Source: Multivorans sp965116445 (GTDB lineage Bacteria; Acidobacteriota; Thermoanaerobaculia; Multivoradales; Multivoraceae). From it: a DNA stretch of 64,000 bases. The notes under the pieces were generated by a model that worked only from the letters and a program-made list of their open reading frames with translations, was not told the origin of the DNA and ran no database searches. The stretch lies in assembly GCA_965116445.1 (NCBI GenBank), contig OZ220688.1, positions 2,852,001 through 2,916,000 on the forward strand, given 5' to 3'. A program made the position numbers and the translations under genes. How positions within the stretch are numbered: the stretch's first letter is position 1; every line of letters begins with the position of its first letter. This document shows positions 1 to 7,448 of this stretch, piece by piece.

Positions 1-560
1 ATCGATCTCTTCGATCCGTTCAGGTTCGCCGCGGGAGCCACGCTCCCATCGGCATCCACGTACCTGAACACCACCTGTCCCGAGCGTTCGAGTTCGTCCA
101 GGGCCTCGTCGCTGTCCACGTAGTTGCCCTCGGCGTGCGCAATCGGCATGCGCAACACATCGCCCCGACGGTAGCCCGAGCTATAGACCAGATCGTTGCG
201 CTCGACCCTCAAGTGCACGTCGACACTGAGGAACCGGAGGTGGCGATTCCGCCGCATCGCACCCGGCAACAGACCCGCCTCGAGGAGCATCTGGAAGCCA
301 TTGCAGATGCCGAGCACCCGCCCCCCCGCCTCGGCGTGCCGACGCACCGCCGCCATGATCGGCGAATGCGCCGCCATCGAGCCGGCCCGGAGGTAGTCGC
401 CGTAGGAGAATCCGCCCGGCAGGACGACCAGCTCGCACTCCTGCAGCCATGTCTCCTGGTGCCAGAGGAACACCGCTTCCTGTTCAAGCACACGCTTGAG
501 GACGTAGTACACGTCGTGATCGCAGTTGCTGCCCGGGAAGACAACGATCCCGCACTTCAC
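1..560 (-). CDS. purQ: Phosphoribosylformylglycinamidine synthase subunit PurQ (3' end outside window)
   Basis: Glutaminase subunit of FGAM synthase in purine synthesis; it releases ammonia from glutamine for PurL. About 186 of the usual 220-230 residues are visible. The N-terminus reads GIVVFPGSNCD, typical of the family. The nucleophile is Cys86 in GICNGFQML, and the conserved IAHAEGNY segment follows. The GTG start at 558-560 overlaps the purS stop in a GTGA, pointing to translational coupling; an in-frame GTG at 570-572 is a weaker option because it lies inside purS. The C-terminal catalytic His/Glu region is beyond the window edge. Family assignment is secure. Confidence 0.95.
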   Translation of the reverse strand, partial: MKCGIVVFPGSNCDHDVYYVLKRVLEQEAVFLWHQETWLQECELVVLPGGFSYGDYLRAGSMAAHSPIMAAVRRHAEAGGRVLGICNGFQMLLEAGLLPGAMRRNRHLRFLSVDVHLRVERNDLVYSSGYRRGDVLRMPIAHAEGNYVDSDEALDELERSGQVVFRYVDADGSVAPAANLNGSKRS

Positions 561-823
561 CTTGAGAGCCACTCCACGCTGTAGTCCTCGACGATCGGGT
601 TCGCCAGCAGTTGCCGGCACATCCGTTCGATCGCCTCCGACGCCTCGGCTCGGCTCGCCGCGTTCAGCGAGACCTCAAAGGTCTTGCCGGCTCGAATGCG
701 CTCGACACCGTCGAAACCGATCCGTCCAAGCGCGTCCTCGATGGCCCGTCCCTGGGGGTCGAGAACCTCAGCGCGGGGGTAGACCAGCACCCGCACGACG
801 TAGCCGTTTCCGTTTCGCGTCAA
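557..823 (-). CDS. purS: Phosphoribosylformylglycinamidine synthase subunit PurS
   Basis: Small structural subunit that bridges PurL and PurQ in the three-part FGAM synthase. The 88 residues match the family length, and the core VLDPQGRAIEDALGRIGF is the PurS signature. I chose the TTG at 821-823 because an AGGGGAG ribosome-binding site (829-835) lies five bases upstream and no ATG or GTG is better placed. The stop overlaps purQ. The gene follows the metallo-hydrolase gene after a 25-base gap, so it probably belongs to the same minus-strand transcript. Confidence 0.92.
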   Translation of the reverse strand: MTRNGNGYVVRVLVYPRAEVLDPQGRAIEDALGRIGFDGVERIRAGKTFEVSLNAASRAEASEAIERMCRQLLANPIVEDYSVEWLSR

Positions 824-848
824 CTCAACTCCCCTGTTACATCCGGCT

Positions 849-1748
849 TCAGTTGCCCTGGTCGCTTCGTTGGCCGACCTCCAGCCACGGTCCGGGGCGA
901 TGCTGCTCGGCCACCACGAGCTTCGCACTGGAACCCCGGCGATCGAGAACCGGCTGCACCGCCGCGGCGGCAAACGCGGGCGAGTTGTTCGTTTCCGAGA
1001 GGTGACACAGGACGACCCACGACAAGCGATCCGACAGGAGCTCGTCAAGGCCCGCAGCGGCTTCCTCATTGCTGAGGTGTCCCCGCGCCGACGCAACTCG
1101 CTCCTTCAGGCGCCAAGGGTATGGTCCCGTGCGCAGCATGTCGAGATCGTGATTCGACTCGAGCAGCAAAACGTCGAGATCCCGGAGGCTGCGCCACGCC
1201 TCCGCGGTCCGGCGACCAAGATCCGTCGCCAGCCCGAGACGGTACCCACCGCCGCTTTCGACGACGATGCCGACCGGTTCGCGCGCATCGTGCGGCACCG
1301 GGAACACTTCGATCCGGAAGCCGGCTGCGGTGAGCGGCACGGCGGGCCCCATCGGCCGCGCGAATCGGCCGAGTTCGCGCAACTGGGGACCACGATACGT
1401 GCCTCGCGTACCGTAAACCGGAACCTGGTGGCGGCGCGCGAAGCGGCAGGCGCCGCGACTGTGGTCCTCGTGCTCGTGGGTCAGCAGCACAGCGTCCACG
1501 TCCGCCGCCGAACGGCCGACCAGGTCGAGCCGCCGCTCCAGTTCCCGGCAGGAGAACCCCGCATCGAGTAGCAGGCAGCCATCGACGCTCTCCACGATCG
1601 TGCTGTTGCCGCCGCTTCCCGATCCCAGGACGGCTGCCCTGAGCCCACCGCCGCCGCCGTCCAGACGACGCCGCGAGTGAAGCTTCGACTCCCGCGCGGC
1701 GGCCGCCAGGGCGCCGTCACCGAAGAGCGGGAGTTGGCCTCCAGGCAT
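849..1748 (-). CDS. MBL-fold metallo-hydrolase, YycJ/WalJ-like
   Basis: Metallo-beta-lactamase-fold hydrolase of 299 residues. The domain begins near residue 36 with LRAAVLGSGSGGNST, followed by the metal-binding motif THEHEDH and a late conserved HLS segment, the pattern of the YycJ/WalJ group of predicted nucleases or phosphoesterases. The substrate cannot be told from sequence. The first 35 residues are a low-complexity Gly/Arg extension, so the true start may lie further in than the ATG at 1746-1748. It sits 33 bases after the propeller/barrel gene and 25 bases before purS. Confidence 0.85.
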   Translation of the reverse strand: MPGGQLPLFGDGALAAAARESKLHSRRRLDGGGGGLRAAVLGSGSGGNSTIVESVDGCLLLDAGFSCRELERRLDLVGRSAADVDAVLLTHEHEDHSRGACRFARRHQVPVYGTRGTYRGPQLRELGRFARPMGPAVPLTAAGFRIEVFPVPHDAREPVGIVVESGGGYRLGLATDLGRRTAEAWRSLRDLDVLLLESNHDLDMLRTGPYPWRLKERVASARGHLSNEEAAAGLDELLSDRLSWVVLCHLSETNNSPAFAAAAVQPVLDRRGSSAKLVVAEQHRPGPWLEVGQRSDQGN

Positions 1749-1781
1749 CGGAAATGTCGATGCCCGGCGCCGCTGCGAACT

Positions 1782-4694
1782 CTAGAAGCGCTGACCGATC
1801 CAGAACGTCGTGCGGCTGTCGCCCGACTCCTTGAGGTCCCACTGGGTCGCGAAGTCCCAGTGCAGGTCGACACCGAGCATCCTCACCGTGAGTCCGAAGC
1901 CGTAGGCGGCAATCGCATCGTCAAGCCGGCTGTTGTCGGAGTCCCAGACGTTGAAGTCCTGGACGCCGTCGAAGTACGCGCCGGCAATGTCGAGGAAGAA
2001 TCTCCCCTGGATCCCCTGGAAGGTCCAGATCGGCGTCACGAAGAAGTCGATCAGCGGGAAACGAAGCTCGAGGTTCGTGAAGAAGCCGTGGTCGCCGACC
2101 ATGTCGCGGAAGTCGACCCCCCGTACCGTGTCCAGGCCGCCGAAGTACACCGGATTGGGGAAGTTCCCGGTTCTCACGCTGCCGAACAGACGAGTCGCGA
2201 AGACGCTGCGCCGGGTGAGCGGGAAGTACTTGCGGGCGTCCAACTGGATCGTCTGGGTCAGCGCGCCCGAGGTCTCGAGGTCCGGGGCGTACTCGGCGGA
2301 CAGTCGGTAGCGGTGGCCGCTCGACGGCCCGGCCGGGCCGAACACCGTCGTGTCTCCGACCAGGGCGGTCTGGATCACGGGATAGTCGTCCTCACGCGGC
2401 TCGACAATCGGGATCGGCCGGCCGAAGTCGTCCCTGAGCAGACGGAAATCGCTGTCCCGCGCGTAGGCCTGGTAGTCCAGCTTGCGCTGGATGTAACCGG
2501 CGCCCAGCTCGAAGCGCCGGTAGAAGCTCATCGGGTAGGAGATCGAGAAGATCGCGCCGGTCTGCTGGAAGAACGACCTGCCCCGCTCGTAGTACCCGTA
2601 GTTGTAGTCGTAGCCCACGTAGAAGGCGCGGTCATCGAACAGCGAGACCTGCCACTGCAGCCGGTTCGACAGATTCAGGTAGGTCACGTTGAACTGCGAG
2701 AACTGCTCGATCGAGGCGAAGGTCGTGAACAGCCGCCGGTCTCCGAGGAAGTCCGAGAACTGGAGGTAGACCTGACCCAGGAAGGTCTGGTTGTCGTCCA
2801 CCCCGATCGCGGTCTGGGCGTCCTCCAGGAACAGCCTCCACCCGCGCTTGTCCTCCTTGTTCGACTCGTCGATCGAGACCTGGATGTCGGGTTCGAAGAG
2901 GTCGATCGCCGGAATCGGATCCCCGCCGAGGTCCACGTCGACGACCTGCACATCGCCGATCGGTTCCTCGATGTCCCTCTCGTAGAGGTCGAAGCGGCCC
3001 TTCCAGAAGCCCGTGTAGACCAGACGGTCATCGCTGCCGGCCGTCGTCAGGACGGTTGGCTGGAAGCAGCCGGTGATCGCGTTCGTGTACTGGCGGAGTT
3101 CGCCCGTATCCAGGTCGAGGCCGAAGATGTTCTCGGCCCCGCTCCGGTCCGACGTGAAGTACACCGTGCCGTCATCCCCAGAGAACACCGGATCCGTGTT
3201 GTGGTGGTCGTCGCTACTGATGCGCTTGCGTTCCAGGCTCTCGAGGTCCAGGCGGAAGAGCTGGCCCGTCTCGCCCGGCACCGACGAGAACACCAGCCAC
3301 TTGCCGTCGTGAGAGTACGAGGGCGCTCCGTCGAAGACCTCGTCGTTTGTCAGGTTCCGGATCTCGAGCGTGTCCAGATCGAGCTCGAAGATGTCGTACT
3401 GCCCGTTCTGGTTCCCGCCGAAGGCGATCTTCCGGCCGTCCGAACTCCAGGTGGGCGCCGTCTGCTGCTCGATTTCCATGTCGATCACTCGACGAACGCC
3501 GCCGCCCAGAGCATTCACGATGGCCAGCGAGTAGCCAGCCTCCTTGCGCACGAAGGCGGCCAGCGAGTTGCCATCCGGCGAGAAAGCCAGATCGCTCCCG
3601 TGTTTTCGCCCGAGGCTCAGCATCTGCGCGACGTAGTGGCGGAACTCCGCCGTGTAGCCCTTGGTCAGGTTCTTGAACGGCTCCCGCTCCTGGGTGTCGA
3701 ACAGGACGATGTCGATGTCGCCCTGGAAGGTCGAGAACGCGGCGACCAGATCCCCTGAGGGCGAAGCGACGGGTGACGTTTCCTGACTGCCCTGGGGACG
3801 CGTCCGGAAGGGCCGCCCGAAGTCGCTCGGCTCGCCGGTCGCCACGAGTTCCGGCAGGTACCTGTTGCGCAGCCAGCGGCGGAACTCCAGGTCGAAGTCT
3901 TCCGGATCGATCCGGAAAGCGCGCTCGACCGCGCGGCCGACGCGGGAGCCGATCGTGTTCCGGAACTCGAACAGGAAGTCGATCACGCCGTCGGCGCCCC
4001 ACCGTTCCTCCATGAAATCGAACGCGGCGTGGCCATAGCGGTAGGCGAAGAAGCCGCCGGCCTGTCCCGACGTGATCGGCGGCAGGCGGTCGTTCACTAC
4101 CGCATCCCGCAGATACATGCGGTCCGAGGCGCTCTCATCCTTCGCGAAGTAGCTCGCCATCCCCTCCATCAGCCACTGCGGCGGACTGCTGGCCATCGCC
4201 CGGCCCAGGTTGCCCCCGAACAGGATGTGGTACTGGAAGATGTGGGTCAGCTCGTGGAGGAGCAACTCGTAGAGCTCGATGTCCGGCAGGTCGATCGGCA
4301 TGACCATCCGGAACCTGGCCGAGGTGGCGAACGCGGCGACTCCTTCCGGGATGAAGTTGATCATCACGTTGTTCTGGAGGAAGTCCGAGTGCGTGTTGTA
4401 GATGATCAGCGGCGTCGGCTCCTGGATCTGGTAGTCCAGGTCGAGCGACAGTTGGTCGTAGGCGCTCTCTGCCAGTGACGCCACCTTCTGGAGCTGGCCC
4501 TCGCTCTCCGAGTAGTAGTAGATGTCGAAGTGGGTCGAGTGGTAGATGCGCCAGTCAAAGTCCTCGTAGCGAATCTTGTTCTTGCCGAAGCCCTGAGCCT
4601 GCAGGCCGGCGCCCGCACCGACCAGAAGAGCACAGGCAAGTGCGACTACGCGAAGGGCCCACTGTCGCGCAGGCCGTAGTACTGCTGAGTTCAC
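1782..4694 (-). CDS. Secreted zinc-protease-like / beta-propeller / outer-membrane barrel protein
   Basis: A 970-residue exported protein with three recognisable parts. Residues 1-34 are a signal peptide ending LQAQ. Residues about 40-290 form a gluzincin-like peptidase domain with H147-E-L-T-H151 and a downstream Glu at about 177 (LMEGMASYF), so the zinc ligands are present. Residues about 300-610 carry PD40/TolB-type propeller repeats (for example LAFSPDGNSLAAF, PTWSSDGRKIAFGG). Residues about 640-970 look like a BamA-type barrel, with GGLDTVRGV and a terminal Phe as expected for Bam-dependent insertion. Likely outer-membrane located; the function is unknown. The 19-base gap from the preceding secreted protein suggests they work together. 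Confidence 0.8.
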   Translation of the reverse strand: MNSAVLRPARQWALRVVALACALLVGAGAGLQAQGFGKNKIRYEDFDWRIYHSTHFDIYYYSESEGQLQKVASLAESAYDQLSLDLDYQIQEPTPLIIYNTHSDFLQNNVMINFIPEGVAAFATSARFRMVMPIDLPDIELYELLLHELTHIFQYHILFGGNLGRAMASSPPQWLMEGMASYFAKDESASDRMYLRDAVVNDRLPPITSGQAGGFFAYRYGHAAFDFMEERWGADGVIDFLFEFRNTIGSRVGRAVERAFRIDPEDFDLEFRRWLRNRYLPELVATGEPSDFGRPFRTRPQGSQETSPVASPSGDLVAAFSTFQGDIDIVLFDTQEREPFKNLTKGYTAEFRHYVAQMLSLGRKHGSDLAFSPDGNSLAAFVRKEAGYSLAIVNALGGGVRRVIDMEIEQQTAPTWSSDGRKIAFGGNQNGQYDIFELDLDTLEIRNLTNDEVFDGAPSYSHDGKWLVFSSVPGETGQLFRLDLESLERKRISSDDHHNTDPVFSGDDGTVYFTSDRSGAENIFGLDLDTGELRQYTNAITGCFQPTVLTTAGSDDRLVYTGFWKGRFDLYERDIEEPIGDVQVVDVDLGGDPIPAIDLFEPDIQVSIDESNKEDKRGWRLFLEDAQTAIGVDDNQTFLGQVYLQFSDFLGDRRLFTTFASIEQFSQFNVTYLNLSNRLQWQVSLFDDRAFYVGYDYNYGYYERGRSFFQQTGAIFSISYPMSFYRRFELGAGYIQRKLDYQAYARDSDFRLLRDDFGRPIPIVEPREDDYPVIQTALVGDTTVFGPAGPSSGHRYRLSAEYAPDLETSGALTQTIQLDARKYFPLTRRSVFATRLFGSVRTGNFPNPVYFGGLDTVRGVDFRDMVGDHGFFTNLELRFPLIDFFVTPIWTFQGIQGRFFLDIAGAYFDGVQDFNVWDSDNSRLDDAIAAYGFGLTVRMLGVDLHWDFATQWDLKESGDSRTTFWIGQRF

Positions 4695-4713
4695 TAGCTC
4701 CTCCCCTGAGGCC

Positions 4714-5442
4714 TCAGGGCGTGAAGATCACGCGCGCCACTTCGATGTCCTTCTGCGTGAAGACGCCGAGAATGCGGTCCTCCAGGGCGTACAGGTTCTC
4801 GAACATGCCCTGCAGCGGGTCCGCCTGCTCGCCCTCGAAGCTCTTGAAGTCCTTGAAGTTGTCGTTGTAGATCAGTTCGCCGTTCTTGCCGTCGAAGACC
4901 ATGACGACGATGTCGTATTCGAATCCCGTCTGTTCGACCAGCACCTGCCGGTACATGGTGCGGCCATCGAAGGGGGACGTGTACTCCTCTGTCCGGTAGC
5001 CCGACCGGTCCTGGATGTCGAAGTCCAGCGTGCCGGCAAGGATGAGGTCCGCCTCCGTCCGTTCCCCCAGACTGCGCCAGAAATCCTCGTCCCGCGCCAG
5101 CATCTCCAGATCGTAGGTCGGGTAGTCGATGCGGCCGGCCTCGACGATCCGCAGATCCGTCTCCCGCCGGAGAACCTTGTTCAGGTAGCGCTCGAACTCT
5201 CCCTGCACGTCGATGTCGGTACCTTCGATCCGGCCTTCACCCTCCTGGCTGACGACCAGAAAGGGCGCCGGCAACAGCGTGTTGCGGCCGGCGAGATCGA
5301 TCCGCGCCCGCATCGGCAGCTTGAGCCGCACTTCCACCGTGCCCTCCGCGGTCGCCGGCGCAACCGCCAGGAGGCCCAGAAGGCCCGCAAGCAGACCAGT
5401 CAGGGCAACGACCGCCGACAGTCGGTTGCCTCGTTTCGTCAC
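4714..5442 (-). CDS. Secreted protein of unknown function
   Basis: 242 residues from a GTG at 5440-5442, chosen because GGGAG lies six bases upstream and the start gives a clean signal peptide (basic TKRGNR, then a Leu/Ala-rich helix ending APATA). The mature part is acidic and mixed alpha/beta. The stretch EADLILAGTLDF recalls the CsgG/LpoB-type periplasmic fold, but this is too weak to name a family. It lies between a TPR protein and the propeller/barrel protein, so a role in envelope assembly or in partnering that barrel is a reasonable guess. Confidence 0.7.
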   Translation of the reverse strand: MTKRGNRLSAVVALTGLLAGLLGLLAVAPATAEGTVEVRLKLPMRARIDLAGRNTLLPAPFLVVSQEGEGRIEGTDIDVQGEFERYLNKVLRRETDLRIVEAGRIDYPTYDLEMLARDEDFWRSLGERTEADLILAGTLDFDIQDRSGYRTEEYTSPFDGRTMYRQVLVEQTGFEYDIVVMVFDGKNGELIYNDNFKDFKSFEGEQADPLQGMFENLYALEDRILGVFTQKDIEVARVIFTP

Positions 5443-5524
5443 GTCACACTCCCAGCCATCCAACATTGACCGTGCAAGAACCATTCCACAGTCCCCGCAA
5501 CATCGACGCACCTACGGTAGCCGG

Positions 5525-5995
5525 TCACGGACCGGAGGCGGGAGGCGCAGCCGTGCTGCTGTCCGTCAACGCCGGAGCGGTCGCGGGTCCGCCGGGCCCG
5601 GATTCCTCCTCGGCGCTGTTGCCCTTGAAGTTCTGGTAGTACTCGACGAAGCGCGAGTAGTTCCGTCGCACGTCGCGTTCGCGGGGCGCCAACCTGAGGG
5701 CCTGCTGGTAGTAGTTCAGAGCCTCCTCGAACAAGCCCAGGGCCTCGTGAGCCACGGCGATGTTGCTCAGCAGCTTCGGGTGTTCCGGTTCGATCCTGCG
5801 GGCCTGTTCGAACCGGAACAGGGCCTCGCTCCAGAGACCGCGATTGGCCATGTCGACGCCGAATTGCCACTGCTGACGCGCTTCGGGGGCCACCTTGCGC
5901 TTCTGCGCATCGGCTACACCAGACGCCGTCACCACGAGGAAGACGCCGACGATCAGCGGCAGAACGCACTGCAGACGTTGAGCAGGGCGCGTCAC
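5525..5995 (-). CDS. Exported TPR-repeat protein
   Basis: About 156 residues with an N-terminal signal peptide (hydrophobic PLIVGVFLVVTASGVADA, then Gln) and roughly two to three TPR motifs (WQFGVDMANRGLWSEALFRF; LSNIAVAHEALGLFEEALNYY), then a Pro/Ala/Ser-rich tail. TPRs mediate protein contacts, so it may be an envelope scaffold for the next two gene products. The start is uncertain: the GTG at 5993-5995 gives a good signal peptide, with TTG at 5998 and a GTG further upstream as alternatives; none has a clear ribosome-binding site. It is the first gene of the minus-strand run and diverges from dprA. Confidence 0.7.
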   Translation of the reverse strand: MTRPAQRLQCVLPLIVGVFLVVTASGVADAQKRKVAPEARQQWQFGVDMANRGLWSEALFRFEQARRIEPEHPKLLSNIAVAHEALGLFEEALNYYQQALRLAPRERDVRRNYSRFVEYYQNFKGNSAEEESGPGGPATAPALTDSSTAAPPASGP

Positions 5996-6001
5996 CAATC
6001 G

Positions 6002-6007
6002 AGTATA
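6002..6007 (-). promoter_or_regulatory. Possible -10 element (TATACT) in the TPR-gene/dprA divergent gap
   Basis: On the minus strand the gap before the TPR gene contains TATACT, a near-consensus sigma-70 -10 hexamer. No matching -35 could be picked out, and the nearest start codon is only a few bases downstream, so this would give an almost leaderless transcript. Offered only as a candidate. Confidence 0.25.
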
Positions 6008-6091
6008 GATCACACGCCGGGAATCCGTCTCAGTCTCTGGAAGCTGATTACAGCCAACACGACATGTCCCGATCCACCGAGGGAGACAGAA

Positions 6092-7291
6092 ATGGCAGAC
6101 GATCCGGCCACACACACCGGCCTTCGCGAGACGAACCACGAGGAGGTCCGGCGAGCCCTCATCGCTCTGAACATGGTGCACGAAGACCGTGGGCTCGTCT
6201 GCGCCGTGGCCCAACGCCTGCGGGCCGAACGGGATCTCGCCTGTGACCGCTTCACCAGCCAGGCAGCCGCCTGCCTGGAGGCGCCGGTCGCCAAGGTGCG
6301 TGAGACGCTGCGCGCCGCACGCTGCTGCCTCGGGAGCGTCGCCGACGAGAACGCGAAAGCGCAAGAGGCCGGAGCCACGATCGTCACGCTCGTCGATGCC
6401 GGGTATCCCTCCGCCCTGGCGGACCTGGGCTTGCATGCGCCGCCCGTCCTCTACATCCGCGGCCAGCTTGACACCGGTCCTGGGCTCGCGATCGTGGGTT
6501 CACGCAAGGCGGACGCATACGGGCTGGAAGTCGCCACCTGGTTCGCGCGACGGCTCGCCGCGGCCGGCCTGACAATCATCTCCGGGTTCGCACGTGGCAT
6601 CGACCAGGCGGCCCACCGCGCCGCTCTCTCCGCGAGAGCCGGAACCGGCCGTACCGCGGCCGTGCTCGGTTGCGGCCTGGATGTCGACTACCCTCGCAAC
6701 AGCAGGCGAACCGCCGCCGAAATCGCCCGCCGCGGCTCGCTCATCACCGAGTTTCCTCTCGGCTGGCAACCCCGGCCCTGGCACTTTCCGATTCGCAACC
6801 GGATCATCGCCGCGCTCGGCTTCGCATCGATCGTGGTCCGCGCCGCAAGCCGCTCGGGCTCCCTGATCACGGCCCGCCTTGCGCTCGACCTCGGGCGTGA
6901 GGTCTACGCCGTGCCGGGCTCGGTGCTTTCCCGCGAATCGGCCGGCTCCCACCTGCTGCTCCGGGACGGCGCCATCCCCGCGCTCGACCCGGATGCGCTG
7001 CTCGAGACTCTGCCGACCGCCGTCGTCGAGGCGCTCGAACGCGGGGCGCCGGAGCGCTCAACCGCGGACGCCGGCGGCCAACCCGGCCTCCACACTGCAA
7101 AGGCAACGAGCACCGCTACCGAGGTGGACGAACTCCTGGTGGCGCTCAGGAACGGCGCCCGGACGCCCGAAGAACTCGCATCCAGACTGCGGCTTCCGAT
7201 CCCGGGGGTGCTGGCGACCCTGGCCCGCCTGGAGGTCGACGGTCTGGTGCGCCGCTACGATGGCGCGCACTACGCGCTGATGACCCGCTAG
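6092..7291 (+). CDS. dprA: DNA processing protein DprA/Smf
   Basis: 399 residues. Single-stranded-DNA-binding Rossmann-fold protein that loads RecA on incoming DNA during transformation. Seen here: IVGSRKADAYG at about residues 134-144, the GFARGID loop, GCGLDVDYP, and SRSGSLITARLALDLGREVYAVPG, all DprA hallmarks. A C-terminal winged-helix-like segment (ARTPEELASRLRLPIPGVLATLARLEVDGLVRR) matches the DML1-like domain. The ATG has GGGAG six bases upstream. It converges on topA; the structured repeat lies between them. Order with topA, trmFO, xerC, hslV and hslU recalls Bacillus smf-topA-gid-codV-clpQ-clpY. Confidence 0.93.
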   Translation: MADDPATHTGLRETNHEEVRRALIALNMVHEDRGLVCAVAQRLRAERDLACDRFTSQAAACLEAPVAKVRETLRAARCCLGSVADENAKAQEAGATIVTLVDAGYPSALADLGLHAPPVLYIRGQLDTGPGLAIVGSRKADAYGLEVATWFARRLAAAGLTIISGFARGIDQAAHRAALSARAGTGRTAAVLGCGLDVDYPRNSRRTAAEIARRGSLITEFPLGWQPRPWHFPIRNRIIAALGFASIVVRAASRSGSLITARLALDLGREVYAVPGSVLSRESAGSHLLLRDGAIPALDPDALLETLPTAVVEALERGAPERSTADAGGQPGLHTAKATSTATEVDELLVALRNGARTPEELASRLRLPIPGVLATLARLEVDGLVRRYDGAHYALMTR

Positions 7292-7307
7292 GAGCTCGCG
7301 CGGCAGG

Positions 7308-7403
7308 ACTGGGTGCGCCGGCCTGTCATCCGTGCGTCCGATGACGGACGCACGGACTGTTTCGCGGGTGGCGCGGGGTCGCGCCACCCGGGTTCTGGCC
7401 GGC
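7308..7403. repeat. Structured intergenic repeat element, copy 1
   Basis: An outer stem GCCGGCC (7317-7323) / GGCCGGC (7397-7403) encloses two hairpins. Hairpin A is 12 perfect pairs, TCCGTGCGTCCG (7329-7340) with CGGACGCACGGA (7345-7356), around an ATGA loop. Hairpin B is 10 pairs, CGGGTGGCGC (7365-7374) with GCGCCACCCG (7381-7390). A near-identical copy lies at 42061-42154. This copy sits between the convergent 3' ends of dprA and topA. It could be a REP-like DNA repeat, a two-way terminator or a structured RNA. Confidence 0.85.
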
Positions 7404-7448
7404 TTCTGAGAAGGACGCGCCGCGAAGCGGCGACCATCCTGCCGCGCG

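Noticed and set aside
5439..5969. A 176-codon minus-strand frame between the TPR gene and the secreted-protein gene
   Set aside because: It overlaps the TPR coding region in another frame and has the Arg-rich composition of a mirror frame.
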